A program made the position numbers and the translations under genes. Below the pieces are notes generated by a model, which worked only from the letters and a program-made list of their open reading frames with translations, ran no database searches and was not told where the DNA came from. DNA of 37,824 nt from Egibacteraceae bacterium (GTDB lineage: Bacteria; Actinomycetota; Nitriliruptoria; Euzebyales; Egibacteraceae), in assembly GCA_035540635.1 (NCBI GenBank), contig DATLGH010000085.1:1-37824 (forward strand), in the 5' to 3' direction. This document shows, one piece after another, positions 7,602 through 15,722 of the stretch; within the stretch, counting starts at the first letter, position 1; the number at the start of each line of letters is the position of its first letter.

Positions 7602-8438
7602 CTACCTCACGCGCGTCAGGCCGGTGAGCCGCTCGGCGCCGGTGTAGACGTTCATCGTCGTCCCGCGCACGAATCCGGCGAGGGTCATGCCCGCCTCCCC
7701 GGCGAGATCGACCGCGAGGCTCGACGGCGCGGAGACGGCGGCGAGCACCGGCACGCCGGCGACGAGGGCCTTCTGGGCGATCTCGAACGCGACCCGCCCT
7801 GACACGAGGAGCAGGTGGCCGGAGAGCGGCAGCCGCTCCGACATGGCTGCCCAGCCGACGAGCTTGTCGACGGCGTTGTGGCGGCCGACGTCCTCCCGCA
7901 GGCACACGAGCTCGCCGTCGGAGGTGAAGAGGCCCGCGGCGTGCAGGCCCCCGGTGCGGTCGAACACCCGCTGGGCGGCGCGCAGGCGGTCGGGCAGGGC
8001 GGCGAGCGTGGAGGCGGACACCCGCACCCCGTCATCGCCGACCGCACCGGTGTCCTTGCGCACCGCCGCGATGCTCGCCGTCCCGCAGATGCCGCACGAC
8101 GAGCTGGTGTAGACGTGGCGGCGGAGGTCCGCCGGGACGGGGGCCGCGGAGCGCAGAGCGACCTCGACGACGTTGAAGTCGCCCGTGTAGGGACCCGGCT
8201 CGCCCGCGCAGTAGCGGATCGTCGCGACGTCGCCGGCGGCGTCGACGATGCCCTCGGTGAGGCAGAAGCCGAGGGCGAGCTCGAAGTCGTTGCCGGGGGT
8301 GCGCATCGTCACCGCGACCGCGTCGCCGTTGACGCGGACCTCCATGGGCTCCTCGGCGACGAGCTGGTCGCTGCTCGGGCGGGCGCTGCCCCCGGTGACC
8401 CGCAGGATGCGGCGCCTTGCGATCACCCGGTTACTCAC
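7602..8438 (-). CDS. fdhD: Formate dehydrogenase accessory sulfurtransferase FdhD
   Basis: This 278-residue FdhD passes sulfur to the molybdenum cofactor so that formate dehydrogenase becomes active. Visible signatures are LVAEEPMEVRVNGDAVAVTMRTPG at the start (with a break in the family pattern after it), DFELALGFCLTEGIV, the conserved cysteine loop YTSSSCGICGTASI (Cys near 115 and 118, matching the essential CxxC of E. coli FdhD), FTSDGELVCLREDVGRHNAVDKL, and LLVSGRVAFEIAQKA. No formate dehydrogenase or molybdopterin gene is in the window. It overlaps the upstream DUF6457 gene by 8 bp and is probably translationally coupled to it. Confidence 0.96.
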   Translation of the reverse strand: MSNRVIARRRILRVTGGSARPSSDQLVAEEPMEVRVNGDAVAVTMRTPGNDFELALGFCLTEGIVDAAGDVATIRYCAGEPGPYTGDFNVVEVALRSAAPVPADLRRHVYTSSSCGICGTASIAAVRKDTGAVGDDGVRVSASTLAALPDRLRAAQRVFDRTGGLHAAGLFTSDGELVCLREDVGRHNAVDKLVGWAAMSERLPLSGHLLLVSGRVAFEIAQKALVAGVPVLAAVSAPSSLAVDLAGEAGMTLAGFVRGTTMNVYTGAERLTGLTRVR

Positions 8439-8673
8439 CGGTGAGCGCCTCCACGGCGACGATCAACGCCCGCACGTGGGCCGCGCGCGTCGCCGGATCG
8501 GCCTCGCCCGCGAGCGCGAGCCCGGCGGTGTAGGCGCTCAGCGGCGCGAGGCGGCGCTCGACGGTGTGCGCGACGACGCGCGCGAGGTCGAGCACGGCGT
8601 CGACCTCGGCGGGTGAGATCGCCTTGGTGCCGGCCTCCGCGGCGAGCCGGGTCAGGAAAGCTTCCCCGTCCAA
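8431..8673 (-). CDS. DUF6457-like small protein, partner of FdhD
   Basis: This 80-residue protein is mostly helical and contains DAVLDLARVVAHTVERRLAP followed by SAYTAGLALAGEAD, the pattern I associate with DUF6457, a small actinobacterial family often beside molybdenum-cofactor genes. The start is inferred as TTG 8673 because a GGAGGT Shine-Dalgarno lies 7 nt upstream; no ATG or GTG sits at that position. It overlaps fdhD by 8 bp. The function is unknown. A role in molybdoenzyme maturation is inference from the neighbour. Confidence 0.7.
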   Translation of the reverse strand: MDGEAFLTRLAAEAGTKAISPAEVDAVLDLARVVAHTVERRLAPLSAYTAGLALAGEADPATRAAHVRALIVAVEALTGE

Positions 8674-8763
8674 TGACGCGACCTCCGATCCTCGAGCACG
8701 GCATCGTAGCCGCCGGCGGCGCACCTCACCGTGGCGGACCCCAGCTCCGCCGCTGTGCCGCCG

Positions 8764-10665
8764 TCAGCGCGACAGCCGGGGCGACCGGCCCCTCGGCGCG
8801 CCGATCATGGGCCCCTCGCCGGAGGGGTCGATGACGCCGGCCTCGCTCCACGCGTAGCGGCCCTCGAGAACGCGGTCGGCCGCCGCGGCGTTGCGTGCGT
8901 CGTCGTTGCGCCAGAGGGCACGGAACAGCGTGTCGGCCCGTCGCCGCGCCTGGCGGCAGAACAGGTCGGCGAGCTCGACCGCGCTTTCCCCCTCGACGGG
9001 GTCGTCCTCGACGAGCATCTGCGCACGCACGCAGGCGGCGCTCATCGCGTACAGCTCGGCGCCGATGTCGACGATGCGCCCGAGGAAGCCCTGCTTGCGC
9101 TCCAGGCGCGCCTGCCAGCGGCTCATGCCGTAGAAGGTGGAGCGGGCGAGCTTGCGCGACGCCCGCTCGACGAAGCGCAGATGCCCGGCCAGCTGACCGA
9201 ACTCCGCGTAGGCGCCGGGCACCGCTGCCTTTCCCGCGACGAGCTGTGGGAGCCACCTGCCGTAGAAGGCGCCGGCCTTCGCCGCCGCACGGGCCTTGCC
9301 GCGGACTCCGACGTCGGGGTCGACGAGATCGCCGGCGACCGACAGGTGCGCGTCGACGGCCTCCCGGGCGATGAGCAGGTGCATGATCTCGCTCGACCCC
9401 TCGAAGATGCGGTTGATGCGCATGTCCCGCAGGACCTGCTCGGCGGGCACCGGTTTCTCGCCCCGCGCGGCGAGCGACGCCGCCGTCTCGAACCCCCGGC
9501 CGCCGCGGATCTGCACGAGCTCGTCGGCCACGAGCCATCCCATCTCGGAGTTGTAGAGCTTCGCGAGGGCCGCCTCGATGCGGATGTCGTTGCGCTCCTG
9601 GTCGGCGAGCTCGGCGGACAGCTCCACGACCGCCTCCATGGCGAACGCGGTGGCGGCGATGAAGGCGATCTTGTGGGCGACGGCCTCGTGCTTGCCGATC
9701 GGCTGGCCCCACTGGACGCGCTCGTTGCTCCACTCGCGGGCGATCTTCAGGCACCACTTGCCGGTCGCGGCGTTCACCGCCGGCAGGCTGAGGCGCCCGG
9801 TGTTCAACGTCGCGAGCGCGACCCGCAGCCCGCGGCCCTCGTCACCGACGACGTTCGCGGCAGGGACGAAGACGTCGTCGAACCTCGTGACCCCGTTCTC
9901 GATGCCGCGCAGGCCCATGAACGCGTTGCGGTGCTCGACGGTGATGCCCGGCGAGTCGGCCTCGACGATGAACGTGGTGATCCCGCCCCGGCGGCCCTCG
10001 GAGGGGGGCACGACCGCCATGACGACGAGGAGGTCGGCGATGACGCCGTTCGTCGTCCAGAGCTTCACGCCGTTCAACCGGTACCCCGACCCGTCCTCGG
10101 CGGGTGTGGCGGTCGTGCGCATCCGGGCCGGGTCGCTGCCGACGTCGGGCTCGGTGAGCAGGAAGGCGCTGATCTCGTCACGCGCCACCCGGGGCAGGTA
10201 GGCGCGCTTCTGCTCTTCCGTGCCGAAGAGCTTGAGCGGTTGGGGCACGCCGATGGACTGGTGGGCGCTGAGCAGCGTCGCGATCGCCGAGTGGCAGGAG
10301 CCGGCGAGCTGGAGGGCGCGGTTGTAGTACAGCGTCGACAGGCCGAGGCCGCCGTAGCGCTCGTCGATCTTCATGCCGAGGGCGCCGAGGTCGGCGAGCC
10401 CCTTCACGACCCCGTCGGGGATCTTGGCGTCTCGCTCGATCTGCAGCGGGTCGACCTCCGTCTCGAGGAACGCGCGGAGCTCGGTGAGAAACGCCTCCCC
10501 CTTGCGCGCCTGCTCGGGGGTCTGGCGCGGGTGCGGGTGGATGAGGTCGAGGCGGAAGCGACCGAGGAACAGCTCCTTGCCGAAGCTCGGCTTGCGCCAC
10601 TCGGCCTCGCGTGCGGCCTCCGCCACGGCGCGGGACTGGCGTGCGTCGACCTGCCTGATGCTCAT
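8764..10665 (-). CDS. Acyl-CoA dehydrogenase, long (VLCAD-like) form
   Basis: This 633-residue FAD enzyme would oxidise acyl-CoA to trans-2-enoyl-CoA in beta-oxidation. The N-terminal helical domain contains LGALGMKIDERYGGLGLS, the beta domain AFLLTEPDVGSDPARM and VKLWTTNG, then VQWGQPIGKHEAVAHKIA. The C-terminal part has ELVQIRGGRGFE and RINRIFEGSSEIMHLLI, with the probable catalytic Glu near residue 422, placed as in VLCAD/ACAD9. About 200 extra residues follow, as in the long forms, whereas short ACADs have about 380 in total. An AGGAG 8 nt before ATG 10665 supports the start. No electron-transfer flavoprotein gene is nearby. Confidence 0.93.
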   Translation of the reverse strand: MSIRQVDARQSRAVAEAAREAEWRKPSFGKELFLGRFRLDLIHPHPRQTPEQARKGEAFLTELRAFLETEVDPLQIERDAKIPDGVVKGLADLGALGMKIDERYGGLGLSTLYYNRALQLAGSCHSAIATLLSAHQSIGVPQPLKLFGTEEQKRAYLPRVARDEISAFLLTEPDVGSDPARMRTTATPAEDGSGYRLNGVKLWTTNGVIADLLVVMAVVPPSEGRRGGITTFIVEADSPGITVEHRNAFMGLRGIENGVTRFDDVFVPAANVVGDEGRGLRVALATLNTGRLSLPAVNAATGKWCLKIAREWSNERVQWGQPIGKHEAVAHKIAFIAATAFAMEAVVELSAELADQERNDIRIEAALAKLYNSEMGWLVADELVQIRGGRGFETAASLAARGEKPVPAEQVLRDMRINRIFEGSSEIMHLLIAREAVDAHLSVAGDLVDPDVGVRGKARAAAKAGAFYGRWLPQLVAGKAAVPGAYAEFGQLAGHLRFVERASRKLARSTFYGMSRWQARLERKQGFLGRIVDIGAELYAMSAACVRAQMLVEDDPVEGESAVELADLFCRQARRRADTLFRALWRNDDARNAAAADRVLEGRYAWSEAGVIDPSGEGPMIGAPRGRSPRLSR

Positions 10666-10687
10666 GTCGGGGACTCCTGTCGGTGAG

Positions 10688-10697
10688 ACACCGGTGT
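10688..10697. promoter_or_regulatory. Palindromic site upstream of the acyl-CoA dehydrogenase gene
   Basis: ACACCGGTGT is a perfect 10-bp palindrome 22 bp before the dehydrogenase start and 23 bp past the pdxH stop. It could be a regulator half-site pair. No cognate regulator is adjacent, and a 10-bp palindrome can occur by chance. Confidence 0.25.
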
Positions 10698-10720
10698 ACC
10701 CGCTCGCCGCCGTTCCCTTG

Positions 10721-11323
10721 TCACGGTGCGAGGCGCTCGACCCGCCAGGTCGCGGGCCCGGTGCTCGCGTAGCGCAGTCGGTCGTGGAGGCGGTCGGGGC
10801 GGCCCTGCCACAGCTCCACCTCGTCGAGGCGGACGCGGTAGCCGCCCCAGTGTGGCGGCCGGGGGAGTCCTGCGGGGTGGCGTGCGGCGACCTCGGCCAC
10901 CCGGCGGGTGAGCTCGTCGCGGTCGGCGACGACCGCGCTCTGCGGGGAGGCCCAGGCGCTCAGGCGGCTGCCGGGCGGACGGGTCGCGAAGTAGGCGTCG
11001 GACTCCTCCGCGGTCGTGCGCGCCACGGCGCCGGTGATGCGCACCTGCCGCGCGAGCGCCACCCAGAGCAGCACGAGCGCGGCGCGCGGGTTGGCTTCGA
11101 GGTCGCGCGCCTTCGCCGACGCGTAGTTCGTGAAGAAGACCGCGCCCCGCCCGTCGAGGCCCTTCAGCAGCACCGTGCGGGCCGACGGGCGGCCGTGCGC
11201 GTCCGCGGTCGCGAGCGTCATCGCCGTCGGCTCCGCCACGTCTGCGGCGATCGCCGCCTGCAGCCAGCGCCGCAGCTGGACTACGGGGTCGGGATGCACG
11301 TCGCTGACGTCGAGGCCGGCCAT
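10721..11323 (-). CDS. pdxH: Pyridoxamine 5'-phosphate oxidase
   Basis: This 200-residue FMN enzyme oxidises pyridoxine or pyridoxamine 5'-phosphate to pyridoxal 5'-phosphate. Signatures are PTAMTLATADAHGRPSART, VLLKGLDGRGAVFFTNY, AKARDLEANPRAALVLLW, TRPPGSRLSAWAS, and the C-terminal PPHWGGYRVRLDEVELWQG followed by RLHDRL and WRVERLAP, which close the active site. The length is near the usual 210-220. I start at ATG 11323 (MAGLDVSDVHPDP); an in-frame ATG at 11365 would overlap thrC. It is divergent from thrC, whose product needs PLP, across 40 bp. Confidence 0.95.
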   Translation of the reverse strand: MAGLDVSDVHPDPVVQLRRWLQAAIAADVAEPTAMTLATADAHGRPSARTVLLKGLDGRGAVFFTNYASAKARDLEANPRAALVLLWVALARQVRITGAVARTTAEESDAYFATRPPGSRLSAWASPQSAVVADRDELTRRVAEVAARHPAGLPRPPHWGGYRVRLDEVELWQGRPDRLHDRLRYASTGPATWRVERLAP

Positions 11324-11351
11324 GGCTGCAGGGTGCCAGATCCCGCTGCCG

Positions 11352-11357
11352 TAGCAT
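11352..11357 (+). promoter_or_regulatory. Putative -10 box of thrC (leaderless)
   Basis: TAGCAT lies 6 nt before the thrC ATG at 11364. There is no space for a Shine-Dalgarno site. Confidence 0.5.
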
Positions 11358-11363
11358 TCGGCC

Positions 11364-12623
11364 ATGTCCCTGCGGCCGCCGCCCGACGTCGTGTCGTGCC
11401 TGTCGCATCTGGAGGGCGCGCTGTCCGGCGCGGTGTACCCGGCCGACGAGCTGCGTGGGCTCGACCCGGCCGACGGGCGGCCGCTGCTTGCCCGCTACGA
11501 CCTCGCCGCCGCCGGCCGCACCGTGACCGCGGAGGCGGTGGCGGGTCGCCGCGCCGGCGGGCTGTGGCGCTGGTGGGAGCTGCTGCCGGTGCGCGACCCC
11601 ACGCACGCCCTGCACCTCGGTGAGGGCGGCACCCCCCTGCTGGTGGCGCCACGCCTCGGGGAGGCGCTCGGTGTGCCGGGGCTGCGCGTCAAGGCCGAGG
11701 GCGCCAACCCGACCGGCTCGTTCAAGGCCCGCGGCATGGCGGTGGCCGTGTCCCGCGCGGCCGAGCTCGGCGCCCGGTCGCTCGTCGCCCCGTCGGCCGG
11801 CAACGCCGGTGGGGCGCTTGCGGCCTACGGCGCGGCGGCTGCTCTGCCGGTGACGGTGCTCATGCCCGCCGACGTGCCCGCGGCCAACCGCGACGAGGCG
11901 CTCGCGTGCGGCGCCAGGGTGATCCTCGTCGAGGGGCTCATCAGTGACTGCGGGCGCCTCGCGGGGCGCCTGGCCGCCCGCACCGGCGCGTTCGACCTGT
12001 CCACGCTGAAGGAGCCCTACCGGGTCGAGGGCAAGAAGACGATGGGCTTCGAGCTCGCCGAGCAGAGCGCCTGGCGGCTGCCCGACGTGGTCGTGTACCC
12101 GACCGGTGGGGGCACGGGGCTGATCGGCATGTGGAAGGCGTTCCAGGAGCTCGAGGCGCTCGGACTCGTCGGCCCCCGGCGCCCCCGCATGGTCAGCGTG
12201 CAGGCCGCCGGTTGCGCGCCCCTGGCGCGCGCGTTCGCGGCGGGGGAGCGGTTCGCCGCGCCGTGGGACGGCGAGGCGGCGACCCGCGCCGGCGGGCTAC
12301 GCGTTCCCGCCACCCTCGGCGACTTTCTCGTCCTCGGGGCGGTGTGGGCGTCGGGGGGGACGGCCCTGGCCGTGCCCGAGGACGGCATCGACGAGCTTCA
12401 GGTGCTGGCCGGGCGCCGCGGAGCCGGCTACGTCGGTCCCGAGACGGCCGCGGCCCTGGCCGGCGTGCGGCTCCTCGCCGAGCGCGGCGAGCTGGAGGCG
12501 GACGAGGACGTCGTGGTGTTCGACACCGGGGTGGGCCACAAGTGCCCCGCGCCGGGCCTGCCGCGCCCGCCCGTCGTTGACCCCGGCGTGGACGAGGACC
12601 GCCTCGTCGCGCTCGCCGGCTGA
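11364..12623 (+). CDS. thrC: Threonine synthase
   Basis: This 419-residue fold-type II PLP enzyme would convert O-phosphohomoserine to threonine. The protein opens with a short domain (SHLEGALSGAVYPADEL) typical of this ThrC class. Then come LGEGGTPLLVAPRLG, the PLP lysine in NPTGSFKARGMAVA (Lys near 121), a cofactor-binding Ser/Asn stretch APSAGNAGGALAAYG, the family stretch DLSTLKEPYRVEGKKTMGFE, and the glycine loop YPTGGGTGLIGMWKAF. A related aminobutyrate- or cysteate-type synthase is a less likely reading. The C-terminus includes VFDTGVGHK. Its stop is one base from the stop of the opposing HAD gene. Confidence 0.92.
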   Translation: MSLRPPPDVVSCLSHLEGALSGAVYPADELRGLDPADGRPLLARYDLAAAGRTVTAEAVAGRRAGGLWRWWELLPVRDPTHALHLGEGGTPLLVAPRLGEALGVPGLRVKAEGANPTGSFKARGMAVAVSRAAELGARSLVAPSAGNAGGALAAYGAAAALPVTVLMPADVPAANRDEALACGARVILVEGLISDCGRLAGRLAARTGAFDLSTLKEPYRVEGKKTMGFELAEQSAWRLPDVVVYPTGGGTGLIGMWKAFQELEALGLVGPRRPRMVSVQAAGCAPLARAFAAGERFAAPWDGEAATRAGGLRVPATLGDFLVLGAVWASGGTALAVPEDGIDELQVLAGRRGAGYVGPETAAALAGVRLLAERGELEADEDVVVFDTGVGHKCPAPGLPRPPVVDPGVDEDRLVALAG

Positions 12624-12624
12624 G

Positions 12625-13266
12625 CTACAGGCGCCCGAGGAGCTCCTGGGGGTCGTCGACGACCGCGTCGGCGCCGGCCGACAGCAGGCGGTCGTCACCG
12701 AAGCCGCCGCAGCGCACGGCGAGCGTGCGGATGCCCACCCGCCGGGCGGCCTCCGCGTCCCAGGGGCTGTCGCCGACGAGGGTGGCGTCCTCGGGCTCCA
12801 CGTCGAGCTCGGCGCAGGTCGCCAGAAGCAGGTCGGGGGCCGGCTTGGCGGCGCCGACGTCGTCGGCGTCGGCGCTCGCGAGGTCGCTGCGGCCGAGCGC
12901 GTCGAGCAGCGCCTCCCGGACGTCGGACTCGGCGGACGTCGCGATGCGGAACGACACCTTGCGGCGCTCGAGGTCGTCGACGAGGGCCGCGGCGCCCCGG
13001 GTCGGACGCAGCTCCTCGGCACGGTCGAGGAAGCGGCGGCGGTGGTCGTCGGACAGCTCCTCGGCGTCGTCGACGTGACGGCCGAGCAGCCACGGCACGA
13101 GCACCTTGCCGCCCATGCCGATGGCCGCGTGGATGCGCCACAGCGCCACCTCGTAGCCGCGCGCCTGGAACGCCTCGCTCCACGCGACGACGTGCTGGTA
13201 CACCGAGTCCACGAGCGTGCCGTCGAGGTCGAGCAGCACGCCAGGCCTGTACGCGTCGTAGTCCAT
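12625..13266 (-). CDS. HAD-superfamily (subfamily IA) hydrolase
   Basis: This 213-residue phosphatase-like protein has HAD motif I (VLLDLDGTLVDSV, nucleophile Asp), a helical cap, motif II near IATSAESDVREALL, a Lys at AAKPAPDLLL, and motif III/IV in DATLVGDSPWDAEAARRVG. It resembles phosphoglycolate phosphatase or beta-phosphoglucomutase-type enzymes, but the substrate cannot be told from sequence. The start is ATG 13266. It is divergent from the phosphohexomutase gene across 142 bases, so a sugar-phosphate role is possible. Confidence 0.88.
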   Translation of the reverse strand: MDYDAYRPGVLLDLDGTLVDSVYQHVVAWSEAFQARGYEVALWRIHAAIGMGGKVLVPWLLGRHVDDAEELSDDHRRRFLDRAEELRPTRGAAALVDDLERRKVSFRIATSAESDVREALLDALGRSDLASADADDVGAAKPAPDLLLATCAELDVEPEDATLVGDSPWDAEAARRVGIRTLAVRCGGFGDDRLLSAGADAVVDDPQELLGRL

Positions 13267-13408
13267 AGTGCTAGGCGATGCCCCCGGCCACCGGGCTTCA
13301 ACCCCGCGACGGCCATTTCCGGCGGACCGCCGGGCGGATCGACCTCGCCGGAGGTGGGAGGTGGGCCGGGGCCACCTCGCCGGCGGAGTCGTTAGGCTCC
13401 CCGCTGCC

Positions 13409-15100
13409 ATGGGCATCGACCCGCACCTGCGTGCCGCCGCCGAGGCGTGGATGGCCGACGACCCGGACCCGGCGACGCGGGCGGAGGTCGCGGACCTCCT
13501 CGCGGGCGGCGACGCCGCCGGGCTCGCCGCGCGCTTCGCCGCGCCGCTGACCTTCGGCACCGCGGGCATCCGTGGGCCGCTCGGGGCCGGGCCGGCGCGG
13601 ATGAACCGGGCGGTCGTGCGGCGGGTGACTGCCGGCCTCGCCGTATGGCTGCGTGGGCGGGGCGCGGACGGTCCGGTGGTGCTCGGCCGCGACGCCCGGC
13701 ACGGCTCGGCGGCTTTCGCCCACGAGACCGCGGCGGTCCTCGCGGGCGCCGGCATGGCGGTGCGCCGCTTCGCCGAGCCGGTCCCGACACCGCTCGTGGC
13801 GTACGCCGTGCGGGCGCTCGGGGCGCCGGCCGGCGTGCAGATCACTGCCAGCCACAACCCCGCCGGCGACAACGGCTACAAGGTCTACGTCGCGGGGGGC
13901 TTGCAGCTCGCCCCGCCCGACGACGCCGCGGTCGCCGCGGCGATCAGTGCGGTCGGGCCGCTCGCCGAGGTGCCGGTCGCCGCGGCCGTCGATCCCCGCA
14001 TCACCGGCGTGCCGGCGTCGGTGCGGGCCGACTACCTCGAGGCGGTCTGCGCCGTCGCGGGCTCCGCCGTGGAGCCGGGGCGCCTCCGGGTGGTCGTCAC
14101 CCCCCTGCACGGCGTGGCGGGGGACCTCCTCCTCGGCGCACTCGCCGGGGCGGGGTTCACCGACGTCGTCGCGGTGACCGACCAGCTCGTCCCCGACCCC
14201 GACTTCCCGACCGTCTCCCGGCCCAACCCCGAGGAGCCCGGCGCGCTCGACCTCGCCCGCGCCCTCGCCGCCGAGCACGACGCGGACCTCGTGCTCGCCA
14301 CCGACCCCGACGGCGACCGCATCGCCGTCGCGACGCCCGACGAGGGCTGGCGCATGCTGTCCGGCGACGAGGTCGGCTGCCTGCTCGGCGAGCACCTGCT
14401 CGTCCGCGACGCGCACCTGCCGGGCCGCCCGCTCGTCGCGACGACGGTCGTTTCGGCGCGGCTGCTGTCGCGCATCGCCGCCGCTCACGGGGCGGCATAC
14501 GCCGAGACGCTCACGGGCTTCAAGTGGCTCGCGCCTCTCGCCGAGCGTGCCGGGGCGGCGGGGCAGCGCTTCGTGCTCGCCTACGAGCAGGCCCTCGGCG
14601 TCATGGTCGGCGACGCGGTCCGCGACAAGGACGGCATCGGGGCCGGCCTGCTGTTCGCGACGTTCGCCGCGGGCCTGAAGGCGTCGGGCGCGACCGTCGC
14701 CGACGCGCTGGACCACCTCGCCCGCCGCCACGGGGTCCACGTGACCGTCGGGCGTTCCCTGCAGGTCCGCGCGGACCCGCTCGACGGCCTGCGGCGCGAC
14801 CCGCCCCGCGCCGTCGCCGGCATCACGGTGGCGGCGGTGGCGGACCACGCTGCCGCCGTGCGCCGTCACGCCGACGGGACGAGCGAGCCGCTCACGACGC
14901 CCCCCACCGACCTCGTGGCCCTCACCCTCGCCGACGGCTCGCGCTGCCTCGCCCGCCCGAGCGGCACGGAACCCCTGCTCAAGTGCTACGTCGAGGTTGT
15001 CGAGCCGGTCACCGGTGGGCAGGTTGCCGCGGCGCGGGCGCGGGCGGGCAAACGTGCCGCCGCTCTCGCCGACGCGTTCGCCGGCATGTTGGCGGGCTGA
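13409..15100 (+). CDS. Phospho-sugar mutase (phosphoglucomutase/phosphomannomutase)
   Basis: This 563-residue alpha-D-phosphohexomutase has all four active-site elements: the phosphoserine loop GVQITASHNPAGDNGYKVY (Ser near 148), the metal loop VLATDPDGDRIAVA, the sugar loop around AYEQALGVMVGD, and the phosphate loop RPSGTEPLLKCYVEV. Length and domain order fit the PgcA/ManB-like group that isomerises glucose-1-P and glucose-6-P or the mannose equivalents. Which sugar is used is not decidable here. A TAGGCT box at 13393-13398 lies 10 nt before the ATG. Confidence 0.94.
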   Translation: MGIDPHLRAAAEAWMADDPDPATRAEVADLLAGGDAAGLAARFAAPLTFGTAGIRGPLGAGPARMNRAVVRRVTAGLAVWLRGRGADGPVVLGRDARHGSAAFAHETAAVLAGAGMAVRRFAEPVPTPLVAYAVRALGAPAGVQITASHNPAGDNGYKVYVAGGLQLAPPDDAAVAAAISAVGPLAEVPVAAAVDPRITGVPASVRADYLEAVCAVAGSAVEPGRLRVVVTPLHGVAGDLLLGALAGAGFTDVVAVTDQLVPDPDFPTVSRPNPEEPGALDLARALAAEHDADLVLATDPDGDRIAVATPDEGWRMLSGDEVGCLLGEHLLVRDAHLPGRPLVATTVVSARLLSRIAAAHGAAYAETLTGFKWLAPLAERAGAAGQRFVLAYEQALGVMVGDAVRDKDGIGAGLLFATFAAGLKASGATVADALDHLARRHGVHVTVGRSLQVRADPLDGLRRDPPRAVAGITVAAVADHAAAVRRHADGTSEPLTTPPTDLVALTLADGSRCLARPSGTEPLLKCYVEVVEPVTGGQVAAARARAGKRAAALADAFAGMLAG

Positions 15101-15110
15101 CCCGTGTAGC

Positions 15111-15614
15111 TCACAGAGGTAGAGGCACCGCGTGCTCCATGCCGTCGAGCACGCGCACCCGCACCCTGCAGTCCTGCAGGAACCGGCGGGTGGTCTCCCA
15201 GCCGTCGTAGCGGCCGCCCGCGGCGACGATCTCGGCGATGCCGGAGTTGGCGATGAGCTTCGCGCACGCGAAGCACGGCGCCGCGGTGCAGTACAGGGTC
15301 GCGCCGTCGCGCTCGTCGGGGGTGGCGAACAGCAGCGCGTTCGCCTCGGCGTGGATCGCGACGCAGTTGTCGTAGGGCTCGCACATCGCCGCGTCGGTGC
15401 CCGCGCGCGGGCAGGCCCCGGCGTCGCAGTGACCGTAGCCCGAAGGCGGGCCGTTGTAGCCGGTGGACTGGATGCGCCGGTTGCGGGTGATCACCGCACC
15501 GACACGGCGGCGGGCGCAGTTCGAGCGCGTCGCCGCGGCGGCGGCAAGACCGAGGAAGTACTCGTCCCACGACTGCCGTTCCTGGTGTGGGCCGGGCGTC
15601 AAGCGGTCGGGCAC
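15111..15614 (-). CDS. dCMP/cytidine deaminase-family zinc enzyme
   Basis: This 167-residue protein has the deaminase zinc site HAEAN (His ligand and catalytic Glu) with PCFACAK (two Cys ligands), and the dCMP-deaminase N-terminal pattern SWDEYFLGLAAAAATRSNCARRRVGAV and GYNGPPSGYGHC in order. An extra Cys-rich stretch (CDAGACPRAG ... CEPYDNC) suggests the second structural zinc seen in phage T4-type dCMP deaminases. The expected reaction is dCMP to dUMP for thymidylate supply. The start is GTG 15614, with AAAGG upstream. A TACGCT box near 15682-15687 could provide its own promoter, separate from the CHAT gene 108 bp upstream. Confidence 0.88.
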   Translation of the reverse strand: MPDRLTPGPHQERQSWDEYFLGLAAAAATRSNCARRRVGAVITRNRRIQSTGYNGPPSGYGHCDAGACPRAGTDAAMCEPYDNCVAIHAEANALLFATPDERDGATLYCTAAPCFACAKLIANSGIAEIVAAGGRYDGWETTRRFLQDCRVRVRVLDGMEHAVPLPL

Positions 15615-15722
15615 GAGCGGGCCTTTCGCGTCGGCGTCGGCGGGCCCGGGGAAGCGCGGCGATGGCCGCGGGCTGGCCGGGAGCGTACGCCCGGGGGCCG
15701 CCGGCGTCGAGGGCGGACCCGG

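Noticed and set aside
8731-10686. A 651-residue plus-strand frame opposite the acyl-CoA dehydrogenase
   Set aside because: No recognisable domain; the minus strand has a complete acyl-CoA dehydrogenase.
10688-10697. ACACCGGTGT as a confident TetR operator
   Set aside because: Only 10 bp, no repeats of it and no neighbouring regulator; kept as a low-confidence site.
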